NCBI RefSeq assembly: GCF_005884405.1
Contig: NZ_VCAO01000006.1
Span: forward strand, 1 to 64,000
Direction of reading: 5' to 3'
DNA length: 64,000 bases
From: Qipengyuania marisflavi
Lineage (GTDB): Bacteria; Pseudomonadota; Alphaproteobacteria; Sphingomonadales; Sphingomonadaceae
In this document: piece after piece, positions 8,837-17,787 of the stretch
Layout of the letters: each line of letters begins with the position of its first letter
Position numbering within the stretch: the first letter of the stretch is position 1
Program-made: the position numbers and the translations under genes
The notes under the pieces: generated by a model
The model's input: the letters and a program-made list of their open reading frames with translations, nothing else
Told to the model about the DNA's origin: nothing
Database searches by the model: none

Positions 8837-9100
8837 GCCTCCGATTGTAGTTGCCGCCAGCTGCTGCACTACTCCATCCAGTGGAGCGCGAAGCTCTTGG
8901 TACTTTCTGCGGCGCTCAGCCTTGCGTAGCTCCTCGGTTGCCAGTCCGGCTTTATCGTTCGCTTCTGCCAGATCCGTCACCGCAGTTTTTCCGAAACCAA
9001 CACGCAAAGATTGCACCTCGGCATCGAGACGGCCGATATGAGCCTGCTCTGTCTCCACAATATTCTTTGGCGCGGCTGGCGCGGCGGCAAATCGGGCAGG
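8837..9100 (-). pseudogene. Fragment of an HlyD-family type I secretion membrane-fusion protein
   Basis: About 88 codons encode the coiled-coil exit and lipoyl/barrel-like region of a type I secretion adaptor: the coil LAEANDKAGLATEELRKAER is followed by the near-invariant RAPLDGVVQQLAATTIGG. Both the start and the C-terminal barrel are missing. After TTIGG the frame turns to unrelated residues and stops at 8753. On the other side it is joined in frame to an integrase N-terminus at about 9100. No ABC exporter partner is present, so it is a relic. Confidence 0.72.
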
Positions 9101-9373
9101 GCGCCCCTCCAGCGCATGAAGCCGGGCTTCGGTAGCTTTCTCCCTGCCACGGGCCAAAGTGATGTCGAGGGTCGATCCTAAACCCATTTCAAAGCGCTTG
9201 CCGTTGATCGTCCCATTAAAAAACCAAGAGCGGCCCGACTCGCGAATCCTTAGATACTATCCTCCGCCGTCGGAATAAACGCCGACTTCCTTCAGGTGTT
9301 CGACCTGTTTTACGCTGAGCTTGTTACGCGCGCGCGGACCGCGCGGACATGGTTTCGCGACTTTTGCCGGCAC
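9101..9373 (-). pseudogene. N-terminal remnant of a P4-type tyrosine integrase
   Basis: From GTG 9373-9371 the frame reads MPAKVAKP, then NKLSVKQVEHLKEVGVYSDGGG, an in-frame TAG at 9259-9257, then YLRIRESGRSWFF and GKRFEMGLGSTLDITLARGR. This is the DUF4102 arm-DNA-binding domain of integrases. It breaks at LEGR, where intact proteins continue toward the core-binding and catalytic domains; here the HlyD fragment starts instead. The gene is therefore dead. It points away from tRNA-Ser, as an integrase next to its attachment site does. Confidence 0.82.
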
Positions 9374-9426
9374 CAGCCATCAATCAAACCATAGTTTCAG
9401 CCATAATTGCGGCACTGGTCTGGCAC

Positions 9427-9441
9427 GGTCCACGATGGACC
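9427..9441. repeat. 15-bp perfect palindrome between integrase remnant and tRNA-Ser
   Basis: GGTCCA, a CGA spacer, then TGGACC. It lies in the 158 bp between the integrase start and the tRNA 3' end, and GGTCC recurs at about 9511. Integrase or excisionase arm sites would be expected here, but that role is only a guess. Confidence 0.3.
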
Positions 9442-9531
9442 GCCGCGCAAGCAAATCCATAGGAAACCGTTGCACTTGAGTGGTTTACTATGTCCGCAGT
9501 GGTTCGCAATGGTCCGTAGGAATCCGGCATC

Positions 9532-9622
9532 TGGCGGAGCGGGTGGGATTCGAACCCACGATACAGGGTTACCGTATACACACTTTCCAGGCGTGCGCCT
9601 TCGACCACTCGGCCACCGCTCC
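9532..9622 (-). tRNA. tRNA-Ser (anticodon GGA)
   Basis: On the minus strand the acceptor GGAGCGG (9622-9616) pairs with CCGCTCC (9542-9536), followed by discriminator G and an encoded CCA (9534-9532). The anticodon arm is ACGC-CTGGAAA-GTGT-like, with GGA in the loop; a long variable arm (TATACGGTAACCCTGTAT) marks a class II tRNA; the T arm is GTGGG-TTCGAAT-CCCAC. GGA reads UCC/UCU serine codons. Its 3' end faces the integrase remnant and is the likely attachment site. Confidence 0.96.
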
Positions 9623-10078
9623 GCATGCCTGTTTGGCAGACGCGCGCCTCTAGCGGGACATCGGCATTGGTGCAAGGCGGTGTGTGCGGTACGCGCCAAG
9701 GTGTTTTCCGCGATGAACGGGCCGCATGGCGCGACTGCGCGGTGTCGCGGCGTATCCGCCCACGGACAAACCTGATATAGCTTCGAGTCGTAGCGGTGCT
9801 GCGCGGAATGGCATTCCCTGCGAACATCGTATCAGAAGCCTCTTTTCGCCCCTCATAACGTGTGGAAAGAGGCTTTTGCTTGCCCGCGCTTAAGTAGCGA
9901 AGCGGTAGCGCAAAAAAGACGCGCTCAAGTAGCGAAGCGGTAGCGCAAAAAAGACGCGCTCAAGTAGCGAAGCGGTAGCGCAGAAAAATAATGCTCAAGC
10001 AACGCATCCGTAGCGCACTCACCACCCCAACTGCGAACCGCTAGCGCATCGGCGATTTCGGTGGCAGTATGCGCAGCC
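9623..10078. other. Gene-free stretch between tRNA-Ser and the cyclophilin gene
   Basis: No convincing gene is present on either strand; the open frames here have no recognisable domain. The right half holds the tandem hairpin repeat annotated separately. The tRNA-Ser promoter should lie in 9623-9700. Confidence 0.7.
9885..10050. repeat. Tandem 35-bp hairpin repeat array (three good and two degenerate units)
   Basis: Units begin at 9885, 9920 and 9955 with the same 35-bp spacing. Each has GCGCT, a 16-base loop (YAAGTAGCGAAGCGGT) and AGCGC, so each can fold into a 5-bp-stem hairpin, followed by an A-rich spacer. A fourth unit at about 9990 and a fifth at about 10025 keep the spacing roughly but have diverged. 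The units are near-identical with no unique spacers, so this is not a CRISPR array. Related units occur at 26119-26190 inside a permease gene. Confidence 0.88.
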
Positions 10079-11122
10079 ATGACCAAACATCTGATTTCGC
10101 TCGCTGCCGTGCTGGCCCTGTCCGCCCCTGCCATCGCTCAGGACGAGCCGGAGGGCGCGCCTTCGCCCAACCAGATTGTTGCCGATGCTCAGGCTGGCGA
10201 ATGGGTTGCGATTGCGGGCGAGGATCTGCTGGTGATGACACTGGCCCCCGCCGCGGATGGATCGGTACGGCAGGTGGTGATGCAGTTGATGCCCGCGCCG
10301 TTCTCCGCCGGCTGGACTGGCAACATCCGCAAACTTGCCCGTGCGCAGTGGTATGACGGGATCAGCATCAACCGCGTGCAGGACAATTACGTCGTCCAGT
10401 GGGGCGATCCCAATGTCGACAATCCCGAGGCTACTGGGCCGGAAAAGGCGCTGCCCGCCGATCTGGCGACGATGACCGATGGCGATTACATCATCGCTGG
10501 CGAGGCGATCGGCCTGTCCACTTTAGCCGCCGATACCCAGCGCGATCTGGCGCTGGATACCGATGGCATGGCGGGCACTGACCCGACCACCGGGATCATC
10601 CTGGCCAACGGCCTGGTCGATTCCTACGCGCAGCTATCGCTGTTTCATGAAGGCTGGCCGCTGGCATCCGATATGGGCGGAGACAATGAGGGCGAGGCGC
10701 ATGTCTGGCCCATCCATTGCTATGGCATGATCGGGGTTGGTCGGGGATACTCGCCGGACACCGGAACTGGGGCGGAACTGTACACAGTGATCGGCCATGC
10801 GCCGCGCCATCTGGACCGCAATATCGCACTGGTCGGGCGGATTGTTGAGGGGATAGAGCATCTTTCCAGCCTGCCGCGCGGTACCGGCGATCTGGGATTT
10901 TACGAAGACCCGGCGCAGCGTGTGCCGATCCTCTCGATCCGCGTTGCCAGCGATCTGGCACCGGGCGAGCGACCGCAGTTCTCCTATCTCGACACCGATA
11001 GCGAGAGCTTTGCACGCTATGCCGACGCGCGCGCCAATCGCCGTGATCCGTTCTTCATCGTGCCCGCTGGCGGCGCGGACATCTGCAACATTCCGGTGCC
11101 GGTCAAACGCCTGTCCGAGTGA
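10079..11122 (+). CDS. Periplasmic cyclophilin-type peptidyl-prolyl isomerase
   Basis: About 347 residues with a signal peptide (MTKHLISLAAVLALSAPAIAQ). The body has features of the large periplasmic cyclophilins of this lineage: ANGLVDSYAQLSLFHEGWPLASD, a HCYGMIGVGR segment, LYTVIGHAPRHLDRNIALVGRIVEG and GTGDLGFYEDP. The enzyme would assist folding of secreted proteins. I prefer ATG 10079 over the in-frame ATG at 10061 because the signal peptide starts there. It lies directly downstream of the repeat array and shares GTGA with the next gene. Confidence 0.85.
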   Translation: MTKHLISLAAVLALSAPAIAQDEPEGAPSPNQIVADAQAGEWVAIAGEDLLVMTLAPAADGSVRQVVMQLMPAPFSAGWTGNIRKLARAQWYDGISINRVQDNYVVQWGDPNVDNPEATGPEKALPADLATMTDGDYIIAGEAIGLSTLAADTQRDLALDTDGMAGTDPTTGIILANGLVDSYAQLSLFHEGWPLASDMGGDNEGEAHVWPIHCYGMIGVGRGYSPDTGTGAELYTVIGHAPRHLDRNIALVGRIVEGIEHLSSLPRGTGDLGFYEDPAQRVPILSIRVASDLAPGERPQFSYLDTDSESFARYADARANRRDPFFIVPAGGADICNIPVPVKRLSE

Positions 11123-11433
11123 GCGACACGCTGGTGTATTCTGGCCCCATGTGGCGCTGGACTGCGGGCAACGGGGTCAGCTGGCATTTCCTCACCATTG
11201 CTGGCGAGGCCGGGGAAAGTATTAGCGCAATCGAGGCAATGTGGCGGCTTGAGCTGGGCAAGTCGCGCGGTTTTCGCTCGGTAAAAGTGCAAGCGCGGAT
11301 CGGGGAAACCAAGTGGTCAACCTCGTGCTTTCCAAACAAGGAAGGCGGCTGGCTGCTGCCGGTCAAGGCTGCGGTGCGCAAGGCCGAGGGGATTGCCGAA
11401 GGTGACGAAGTGCGGGTTGCGCTGGACCTTTAG
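11119..11433 (+). CDS. DUF1905 domain protein
   Basis: A 104-residue protein that matches the small beta-barrel DUF1905 family (MWRWTAGNGVSWHFLTIAGE near the start, KGGWLLPVKAAVRKAEGI-like end, then EGDEVRVALDL). The biochemical role of the family is unknown. The GTG start overlaps the stop of the cyclophilin gene, so the two are probably cotranscribed. It ends 4 bp into the convergent VOC gene. Confidence 0.8.
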   Translation: MSDTLVYSGPMWRWTAGNGVSWHFLTIAGEAGESISAIEAMWRLELGKSRGFRSVKVQARIGETKWSTSCFPNKEGGWLLPVKAAVRKAEGIAEGDEVRVALDL

Positions 11434-11792
11434 GTTCGCTGCATCAGCTCGATCCGGTTGCCAAACGGATCGGCGATATCGCCGCGCAGATAGCCATCCA
11501 GCGGTTTACCCGCACGAAAGGGCACTCCGGCATCGTTCAATCGCTGCACCAGCGCATCGAGATCGTCGACCACCAAGGCGGGATGCGCGCGGCGCGCAGG
11601 CAGGAAGCCCTCCTCGACCCCGCAATGGATATGCACTGGCCCACTGGCGAACCAACATCCGCCATTGACCGCCAGCTGCGCGGGCTTGGCCACCTCATCC
11701 ATTTCCAGCAGGCCGACGAAAAACGCGCGCGCGTGTGGTTCCCCGCCATGCGGCATCGCCAGCTGGACATGATCAATCCCCAGCAGCGCCAT
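11430..11792 (-). CDS. VOC-family (glyoxalase/bleomycin-resistance fold) protein
   Basis: A 120-residue single VOC module: GIDHVQLAMPHGGE at the N-terminus, a second half HPALVVDDLDALVQRL and the end DPFGNRIELMQ, with metal-ligand candidates His near residue 8 and Glu near the C-terminus. Substrate unknown. Its ATG overlaps the last base of the spoT stop codon, so it is likely translated from the spoT message. Confidence 0.85.
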   Translation of the reverse strand: MALLGIDHVQLAMPHGGEPHARAFFVGLLEMDEVAKPAQLAVNGGCWFASGPVHIHCGVEEGFLPARRAHPALVVDDLDALVQRLNDAGVPFRAGKPLDGYLRGDIADPFGNRIELMQRT

Positions 11793-13882
11793 CACATACG
11801 CTCCGCCTGAGCCACCGAATCGCTGGCGCGCAAGGCGCTGAGGATGCGGGTGAGATGCGGCAGATCCTGCACCTCCAGATCAACCTCGTAAGTGGTGAAA
11901 GGATGGTCGAGCTGGGTCTGGTCCAGCGTCTTCACATTGACGTGATTCTGCGCGAAAATTCCGGCCATTTCGGCCAGTGTGCCGGGCCGGTCATACAATG
12001 TCACACGCAGCCGCCCGATCGCCCCGCGCGACCGCTTGCCCCATGACAGGTCGAGCCAGTCGGCATCGATCCCGCTGGCCAGTTGCAGGCAGTCGATCGC
12101 GTGCACTTCGACCCCCTCGCCCGGTTTGCGCAGGCCCACGATGCGGTCGCCGGGCACGGGATGGCAGCATTCGCCAAGCTGGAAGCCGACCCCGGCGGTC
12201 AGCCCGCGGATCGACAGCGCTTTGCCGCCACGCTGCCAGTTCTGTTCGTCATCCAGCTCAGCCGTGGAGCCGGGAACCAGCGCCTCCATAACATCGCGGT
12301 CTTCGATCTTGGCGGCGCCGATGGCGTAATAGAGGTCGTCCTCTTCCTCCATCTCGAGCCGTTTGAGTGCCTCACGCAAAGCCTTCTTGCCGACTTTGGC
12401 GGGCACGCGAGTGGCGATTCCATCGTATAGCTTGCGCCCGATTTCAGCGACTTCGGCATATTCTTTCAGCCGCACCGAACGGCGGATCGCCGCGCGCGCC
12501 TTGCCGGTCACGACAAAGCCCAGCCATGACAATTGCGGTTCGGAATTCTTGCCCTTGATGATCTCCACCACATCGCCATTGTTGATCTGCGTGCGCAGCG
12601 GGATGTGCCGCCCGTTGATCTTGGCACCCACCGTCTGTGCGCCCAGATCGGTGTGTACGGCAAAGGCGAAATCGACCGGCGTCGATCCCTTGGGCAATTG
12701 GAACAGCGCACCCTTTGGGGTGAACGCAAAGATACGGTCCTGATAGATTGCCAGCCGCGTATGCTCGAACAATTCTTCGGCATCATGGCTGGTGTCGACA
12801 ATCTCGATCAGATCGCGCAGCCAGCCGACCTGCCCATCAGGCTTGTCACCTTGTTTGTAAGCCCAATGCGCGGCCAGCCCGAATTCATTGGTGCGGTGCA
12901 TTTCGCGGGTGCGGATCTGCACTTCAACGCGCATGGATTTGCCATAGAGCAGCGAGGTGTGGAGGCTGCGATAGCCATTGGTCTTGGGGGTGGAGATATA
13001 ATCCTTGAACTTGCCCGGCAGGAATTGCCACGTGGTATGCAGCACGCCCAAGGCGCGGTAGCAGTCGGCGACATCTTCGGTGATGATGCGGAACGCCATG
13101 ATGTCAGTCACCTGGTCGAAGCTGACATGGCGCTCGGCCATCTTTTTCCAGATCGAGAAAGGGTGTTTCTCGCGCCCTGAAACCTCGGTGGTAACGCCCA
13201 TTTCAGACAAAGCGTGCTTCATATCCAGCGCAATGGCATCGACTTGCCCGCCATCTTCAGCGCGGATCTGATCGAGCCGGTTGCCGATGGTCCTGAACGC
13301 CTCCGGCTCCAGCTGCGCAAAAGCCAGCATCTGCATTTCGCGCATATATTCATACATGCCCACGCGCTCTGCCAGCGGGGCATAGATATCCATCGTCTCA
13401 CGCGCGATCCGCAGCCGTTTTTCGGGCTTCTTGATGAAATGCAACGTGCGCATATTGTGCAGCCGGTCGCCCAGCTTGACCAGCAGCACGCGGATATCCT
13501 CGCTCATCGCCAGCAGGAACTTGCGCAAATTCTCCGCCGCGCGCTCGTTCTCTGGCATCTGCTCGATCTTGCTGAGCTTGGTTACCCCGTCGACCAGCCG
13601 CGCAACATCGGGGCCGAAATTGGTCTCGATATCCTCGATCGTGGCCAGCGTATCTTCGACCGTGTCATGCAGCAGCGCGGTGGCGATGGTTTCCTGGTCC
13701 AGCTTGAGATCAGTCATCAGCCCGGCAACTTCTACCGGGTGGCTGAAATAGGGATCGCCGCTGGCCCGCGTCTGGGTGCCATGCTTCTGCACCGTATAGA
13801 CATAGGCGCGGTTGAGCATCGCCGCATCGGCGTCAGGGTCATATTCCAGGACCCGTTCAACAAGTTCATATTGGCGCAGCAT
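11792..13882 (-). CDS. spoT: RelA/SpoT homologue, bifunctional (p)ppGpp synthetase/hydrolase
   Basis: A 696-residue long RSH protein. The HD hydrolase motif ATALLHDTVEDT is near residue 70 and intact; the synthetase region has MAFRIITEDVADCYRALGVLH and STPKTNGYRSLHTSL; a TGS domain (IFAFTPKGALFQLPKGSTPVD) follows, then a Cys-containing segment (GECCHPVPGDRIVG) and a C-terminal ACT domain (RLRVTLYDRPGTLAEMAGIF). It sets the alarmone level in the stringent response. rpoZ, often upstream in alphaproteobacteria, is not next to it here. Confidence 0.97.
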   Translation of the reverse strand: MLRQYELVERVLEYDPDADAAMLNRAYVYTVQKHGTQTRASGDPYFSHPVEVAGLMTDLKLDQETIATALLHDTVEDTLATIEDIETNFGPDVARLVDGVTKLSKIEQMPENERAAENLRKFLLAMSEDIRVLLVKLGDRLHNMRTLHFIKKPEKRLRIARETMDIYAPLAERVGMYEYMREMQMLAFAQLEPEAFRTIGNRLDQIRAEDGGQVDAIALDMKHALSEMGVTTEVSGREKHPFSIWKKMAERHVSFDQVTDIMAFRIITEDVADCYRALGVLHTTWQFLPGKFKDYISTPKTNGYRSLHTSLLYGKSMRVEVQIRTREMHRTNEFGLAAHWAYKQGDKPDGQVGWLRDLIEIVDTSHDAEELFEHTRLAIYQDRIFAFTPKGALFQLPKGSTPVDFAFAVHTDLGAQTVGAKINGRHIPLRTQINNGDVVEIIKGKNSEPQLSWLGFVVTGKARAAIRRSVRLKEYAEVAEIGRKLYDGIATRVPAKVGKKALREALKRLEMEEEDDLYYAIGAAKIEDRDVMEALVPGSTAELDDEQNWQRGGKALSIRGLTAGVGFQLGECCHPVPGDRIVGLRKPGEGVEVHAIDCLQLASGIDADWLDLSWGKRSRGAIGRLRVTLYDRPGTLAEMAGIFAQNHVNVKTLDQTQLDHPFTTYEVDLEVQDLPHLTRILSALRASDSVAQAERM

Positions 13883-13940
13883 CCGCCTAGATGTGCGGAT
13901 TGCCGGGCAAAGGGCAAGGGGAAAGCCGCAAGGTCAGAAT

Positions 13941-15143
13941 TTAGCCAGTCTGATGCCGCCTGAGCGTTGCGGTCAGCACAGCGACCGCAGCGACCATCAA
14001 CAGCGCCGCCAATAGGAACGGTGCACCCGGAAAGACCAACCCTTTACCATCGGCATAAGCGCCGAACACGCCGGTCATCACGGGCGGCCCAAGAATGGCT
14101 GTCAGACTGATCGTGCTGGCGATGGCACCCTGTAATTCGCCCTGCGCATCCTCGTCGATCCGCGCGCTCATCAATTGCTGCATTGCCGGGAAGCACATCC
14201 CCGGAACCGCGCCGACCACAATGCCCAAAATGACTGCCGGGGTGTTGGGTGCGAAGGCCAGGATCAGGAATGAAGGGATGGCAAACGCCAGACTGACCGT
14301 TGCCGTTCGGACCGGGCCGTAACGGGCAATCGATTTGCCCGACAGGATGCCCTGCGTCACCACCAGCAGCGCGCCGAACAGCGCGACTGTTCCGCCGATC
14401 ACCAGCGGGGTCCAGCCAAACTTGAAGCTGCCGTAATAAGCCCACACCGACAGCTGAGACTGGCTGGCGAGCTGCATCAGGAAAATCGTCAGCAAGCATC
14501 CGGCGACCAGCGGAATGCGTGACAGCCGCTGCAGGCTGCCAAAGGGATTGGAGCGGAACGGATCGAAACTGCGGCGGCGCTCTGCTGGCAGCGTTTCCTT
14601 GAAATAGAGCAAGCCGTAAACCGTGCCCGCCGCGCACATGATGGCGGCGGCAACGAAGGGCAGCCGGTCACCAAACTGCCCGATCAACCCGCCGATTGCC
14701 GGGCCAAGGACAAAACCAGCCGCGCCTGCACCGCCCAGCATCCCGAACGCTGCACCGCGCCGCTCGCGCGGGATGCTGTCGGCGATGCAGCTGTTCGCCG
14801 CCGCCCAGCTGGCCCCCATGATCCCCGAAATGATCCGTCCCACAAATAGCCACGTCAGCGTGGGTGCCCACGCCATCAGCGCATAATCCACCCCCAGCAG
14901 CGCCAGTGTGGCGATCAGCACCGGACGCCGGCCAAAGCGATCGCTCAGCCCGCCGATGATCGGCGCAAACAGGAATTGCATCACTGCATAGGCGAACAGC
15001 AGCCAGCCACCGATTTCCGCTGCCCGGTCGACACCCTCGCCGGTCAGCCCCTCGATCAGCGACGGCATTACGGGCACGATCAGGCCAATGCCTGCGTGAT
15101 CGATAAATACGATGATCGCCAGAACGATCAGATTGCGATTCAT
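13941..15143 (-). CDS. MFS transporter, tetracycline-resistance (TCR/Tet) type
   Basis: A 400-residue 12-helix carrier with the A-motif GGLSDRFGRRPVL after the second helix and the drug/H+ antiporter-like GPAIGGLIGQFG in helix 5. It most resembles TetA-like exporters but intrinsic members often serve other small molecules, so no substrate is claimed. It runs in the same direction as spoT with a 58-bp gap and is probably its own unit. Confidence 0.88.
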   Translation of the reverse strand: MNRNLIVLAIIVFIDHAGIGLIVPVMPSLIEGLTGEGVDRAAEIGGWLLFAYAVMQFLFAPIIGGLSDRFGRRPVLIATLALLGVDYALMAWAPTLTWLFVGRIISGIMGASWAAANSCIADSIPRERRGAAFGMLGGAGAAGFVLGPAIGGLIGQFGDRLPFVAAAIMCAAGTVYGLLYFKETLPAERRRSFDPFRSNPFGSLQRLSRIPLVAGCLLTIFLMQLASQSQLSVWAYYGSFKFGWTPLVIGGTVALFGALLVVTQGILSGKSIARYGPVRTATVSLAFAIPSFLILAFAPNTPAVILGIVVGAVPGMCFPAMQQLMSARIDEDAQGELQGAIASTISLTAILGPPVMTGVFGAYADGKGLVFPGAPFLLAALLMVAAVAVLTATLRRHQTG

Positions 15144-15215
15144 GTCAGAAATGCCCCCATCCTGCGCCGCTCTGATTGCGGTGCGATGAGGGCGGGCGCA
15201 AGCGGAAAGAGTGGG

Positions 15216-16223
15216 TTAGCCGTGTTTTCCGGCGAGCGCGGCGGTGAAAGCGGCAGGCTCGTCCAGCCGCAGCGCCACTGCGTTAATCTCGCGCCACAGG
15301 CCGAAACTGTTCTGAAACTGCACTGGACGGGTGAGCCGCACGAACAGGTTGGGATAGCCAAGGATCGCTGTGTTGAGCGTGCGCCTGTCCTTCACCTGAT
15401 CGGCAGTGAAGGCTCCGCCAATTTCGCCAATGGCATCATGCGGAATGAAGGCGTCGACCAGCATCCCCAGCCGCACCTGCACGCCCGCATCATCGATCAG
15501 CACCGGATACAGCCGGAAGCTCTTGAGCAGCGCGATCAGCCACAGCACCCCGCCCACGCTCAGCGCCAGCAGCACATAGGCCACACTTGGGTTCCACAGC
15601 ATCACCAGAAAATGGACCACCACCAACTCGATCAGTTGCAGCGTCAGCAAGGTCGCCAGCATCGGCGTGAGATAGCGGTGACAGGCAAAGCCCTGCGCCC
15701 CGGCTGGCACCTCGGGCGGCGCGCGCCACACGAACAGGGCCAGCCGCATTGCGCGCAATTCGTTGCAGTGGAACCTCACGAGCAGCGGCGGCAGCACCGC
15801 GCCCAGCGCCCGTTCAAGTGATTGGCTGCGGCGGTATTCCGCGGCGATCCGCAATCCGCTCCAGCCAAGCCATACGGCAATGGTCAGCGCCAGCGCCGTC
15901 AGCAGCGGGGGCCAGCCCAGCACGACATGGCGAACCGGCGGCGCTGCACCAAAGATAACAATGATCCCTGCCAGCGCCAGCGCGCCCAGCACTGCATAAG
16001 GGGCAGGTTTATGCTGCGGCGCGCGGGCCATCAGCGGCAACAGCAATCCGTCAGCGGCTACCCACAGGAACAGCCCCGCTGCCAGCGCAGCATTGGCTGC
16101 TGCCCAATCGCTATGCGTCATCCAGCGGGCAAGCAGGATCGCTGTCGGCGGAATGATCCACAGGGCGATACTGCGCAACCTGAACGGCAGGGCAGCGGAG
16201 GACGCGTTGGTCATGCGCGCCAT
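15216..16223 (-). CDS. Unassigned polytopic membrane protein
   Basis: A 335-residue protein with about seven hydrophobic helices spread over residues 15-265 and a soluble C-terminal part (LNTAILGYPNLFVRL). I do not recognise a family. The cytosolic segment around DDAGVQVRLGMLVDAFIPHDAIGEI resembles PH-like tails found in other bacterial membrane proteins, which is only a resemblance. It is divergent from cydA with 118 bp between them. Confidence 0.65.
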   Translation of the reverse strand: MARMTNASSAALPFRLRSIALWIIPPTAILLARWMTHSDWAAANAALAAGLFLWVAADGLLLPLMARAPQHKPAPYAVLGALALAGIIVIFGAAPPVRHVVLGWPPLLTALALTIAVWLGWSGLRIAAEYRRSQSLERALGAVLPPLLVRFHCNELRAMRLALFVWRAPPEVPAGAQGFACHRYLTPMLATLLTLQLIELVVVHFLVMLWNPSVAYVLLALSVGGVLWLIALLKSFRLYPVLIDDAGVQVRLGMLVDAFIPHDAIGEIGGAFTADQVKDRRTLNTAILGYPNLFVRLTRPVQFQNSFGLWREINAVALRLDEPAAFTAALAGKHG

Positions 16224-16341
16224 CTAGCCCATTTCTGCAACGCTGCAAAAACCGTTTCCTGCGAACCGTGTTGCGCCCCGTGCAACTACGCGTGCGTAAC
16301 AAGGGTTTGGCGATTGCCCGCCGCGCTCGTAAACCGCGGCC

Positions 16342-17787
16342 ATGTTCGATGGCCTTGACGCCTTGTTACTCGCCCGCATCCAGTTCGCCTTTACGGTGAG
16401 CTTCCATTTCATCTTTCCAGCGTTCTCGATTGGACTGGCGAGCTATCTGGCGGTGCTGGAAGGCCTGTGGCTCAAGACCGGGGAGCAGAGATTCCTCGAC
16501 CTGTTCCAATACTGGCTGAAGATCTTTGCCATCGCCTTTGCCATGGGCGTCGTGTCGGGCATCGTCATGTCTTATCAATTCGGCACCAATTGGGCGGTGT
16601 TCAGCGACAAGGCCGGGCCGGTTATCGGCCCGCTGATGGCCTATGAAGTGCTGACCGCATTCTTCCTCGAGGCAGGCTTTCTGGGCGTGATGCTGTTCGG
16701 GATGGAGAAGGTGGGCCGCAAGCTGCACTTTGCGGCCACGCTGATGGTGGCGCTGGGCACGTTTATCTCGGCCTTCTGGATCCTGTCGGTGAACAGCTGG
16801 ATGCAAACGCCGACTGGTTTTGAAATGGGCGCCAATGGCCAGTTCCTGCCGGGGCCGAGCTGGTGGGCGATCGTCTTCAACCCCAGCTTTCCCTACCGGC
16901 TGGTCCATACCGTAATCGCCGCTTATCTGACCACGGCCTTTGTGGTCGGCGGGGTCGGCGCGTGGCATCTGCTGCGCGACCGGGACAACCGCCATGCCCG
17001 CACGATGTTTTCGATGGCGCTGTGGATGGCCGCGCTGGTCGCGCCGGTGCAGATCTTTGTCGGCGATATGCACGGGCTGAACACGCTGGAGCACCAGCCT
17101 GCCAAGGTGATGGCGATGGAGGGGCACTATACCAGCCATCCCGATGGCGCGCCGTTGATCCTGTTCGGCATCCCCAACAGCAAGGAACAGCGGGTCGATT
17201 ACGCGGTCGAAATTCCCAAGGCATCCAGCCTGATCCTGAAGCACGATCCGAACGCGCCGCTGGCCGGGCTGGACACCATCCCCGAAGACGAACGCCCGCC
17301 GGTGGGCGTGGTGTTCTGGTCGTTCCGCATCATGGTGGGGATCGGCTTTGCGATGCTGGGGCTGGGTCTGTGGAGCCTGCTGGCCCGCTGGCGCGGCAAG
17401 CTGTACGACTGGATTTGGCTGCACCGCGCAGCGCTGGTGATGGGCCCGGCGGGCTTTGTCGCCGTAATCGCCGGGTGGGTCACCACCGAGGTCGGCCGCC
17501 AGCCCTACACCATCTATGGCCTGCTGCGAACTGCCGACAGCGCCAGCCCGCTCGCCGCGCCTGCTGTGGCGACATCGCTGGCCGCTTTCGTCATCGTCTA
17601 TTTCGCAGTGTTCGGGATTGGCACCTGGTATATCCTGCAATTGATGAAGCAGCCCCCGCATAGCGGTGAGAGCGGCGTCAAGCGCGGGGCCGACGGACCA
17701 ATCCGCAGCGCCGGCATCACGCCGGGGCCGACCCAGAATCCGGGCGATCCCGATGAACTGCCCAGGAACCAGGAGGAAGCCAGCTGA
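16342..17787 (+). CDS. cydA: Cytochrome bd-type quinol oxidase subunit I (short Q-loop, CIO-like)
   Basis: A 481-residue heme-binding subunit. The N-terminal RIQFAFTVSFHFIFPAFSIG holds the conserved His ligand, followed by MAYEVLTAFFLEAGFLGVMLFG with the catalytic Glu, and GDMHGLNTLEHQPAKVMAMEGH. The Q-loop is short, as in cyanide-insensitive oxidases (CioA) rather than E. coli CydA; the DUF2474 neighbour also fits this branch. It reduces O2 with quinol in the inner membrane. It overlaps cydB by one base. Confidence 0.96.
   Translation: MFDGLDALLLARIQFAFTVSFHFIFPAFSIGLASYLAVLEGLWLKTGEQRFLDLFQYWLKIFAIAFAMGVVSGIVMSYQFGTNWAVFSDKAGPVIGPLMAYEVLTAFFLEAGFLGVMLFGMEKVGRKLHFAATLMVALGTFISAFWILSVNSWMQTPTGFEMGANGQFLPGPSWWAIVFNPSFPYRLVHTVIAAYLTTAFVVGGVGAWHLLRDRDNRHARTMFSMALWMAALVAPVQIFVGDMHGLNTLEHQPAKVMAMEGHYTSHPDGAPLILFGIPNSKEQRVDYAVEIPKASSLILKHDPNAPLAGLDTIPEDERPPVGVVFWSFRIMVGIGFAMLGLGLWSLLARWRGKLYDWIWLHRAALVMGPAGFVAVIAGWVTTEVGRQPYTIYGLLRTADSASPLAAPAVATSLAAFVIVYFAVFGIGTWYILQLMKQPPHSGESGVKRGADGPIRSAGITPGPTQNPGDPDELPRNQEEAS

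Larger units (their letters stand above)
1..9531. mobile_element. Probable remnant of an integrative element adjoining tRNA-Ser
   Basis: Several signs of transfer coincide: an IS end and a broken regulator at the left, a complete type IV secretion operon, a chimeric scrap of tyrosine integrase and HlyD adaptor at the right, and a tRNA-Ser gene whose 3' end abuts the integrase side. Integrative elements commonly insert at tRNA 3' ends with int next to the tRNA. The left boundary and the second att copy are not in the window, so the extent given is only the visible part. Confidence 0.45.

Noticed and set aside
9384-9827. Open frames across the tRNA-Ser region on both strands
   Set aside because: They run through the tRNA gene and have no protein-like domain.
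9885-10050. Possible CRISPR array at the tandem repeats
   Set aside because: The whole 35-bp unit repeats including the A-rich tail; there are no unique spacers and no cas genes nearby.
16366-17661. 431-codon open frame on the minus strand
   Set aside because: Antisense to cydA, which is fully convincing; no domain is recognisable.
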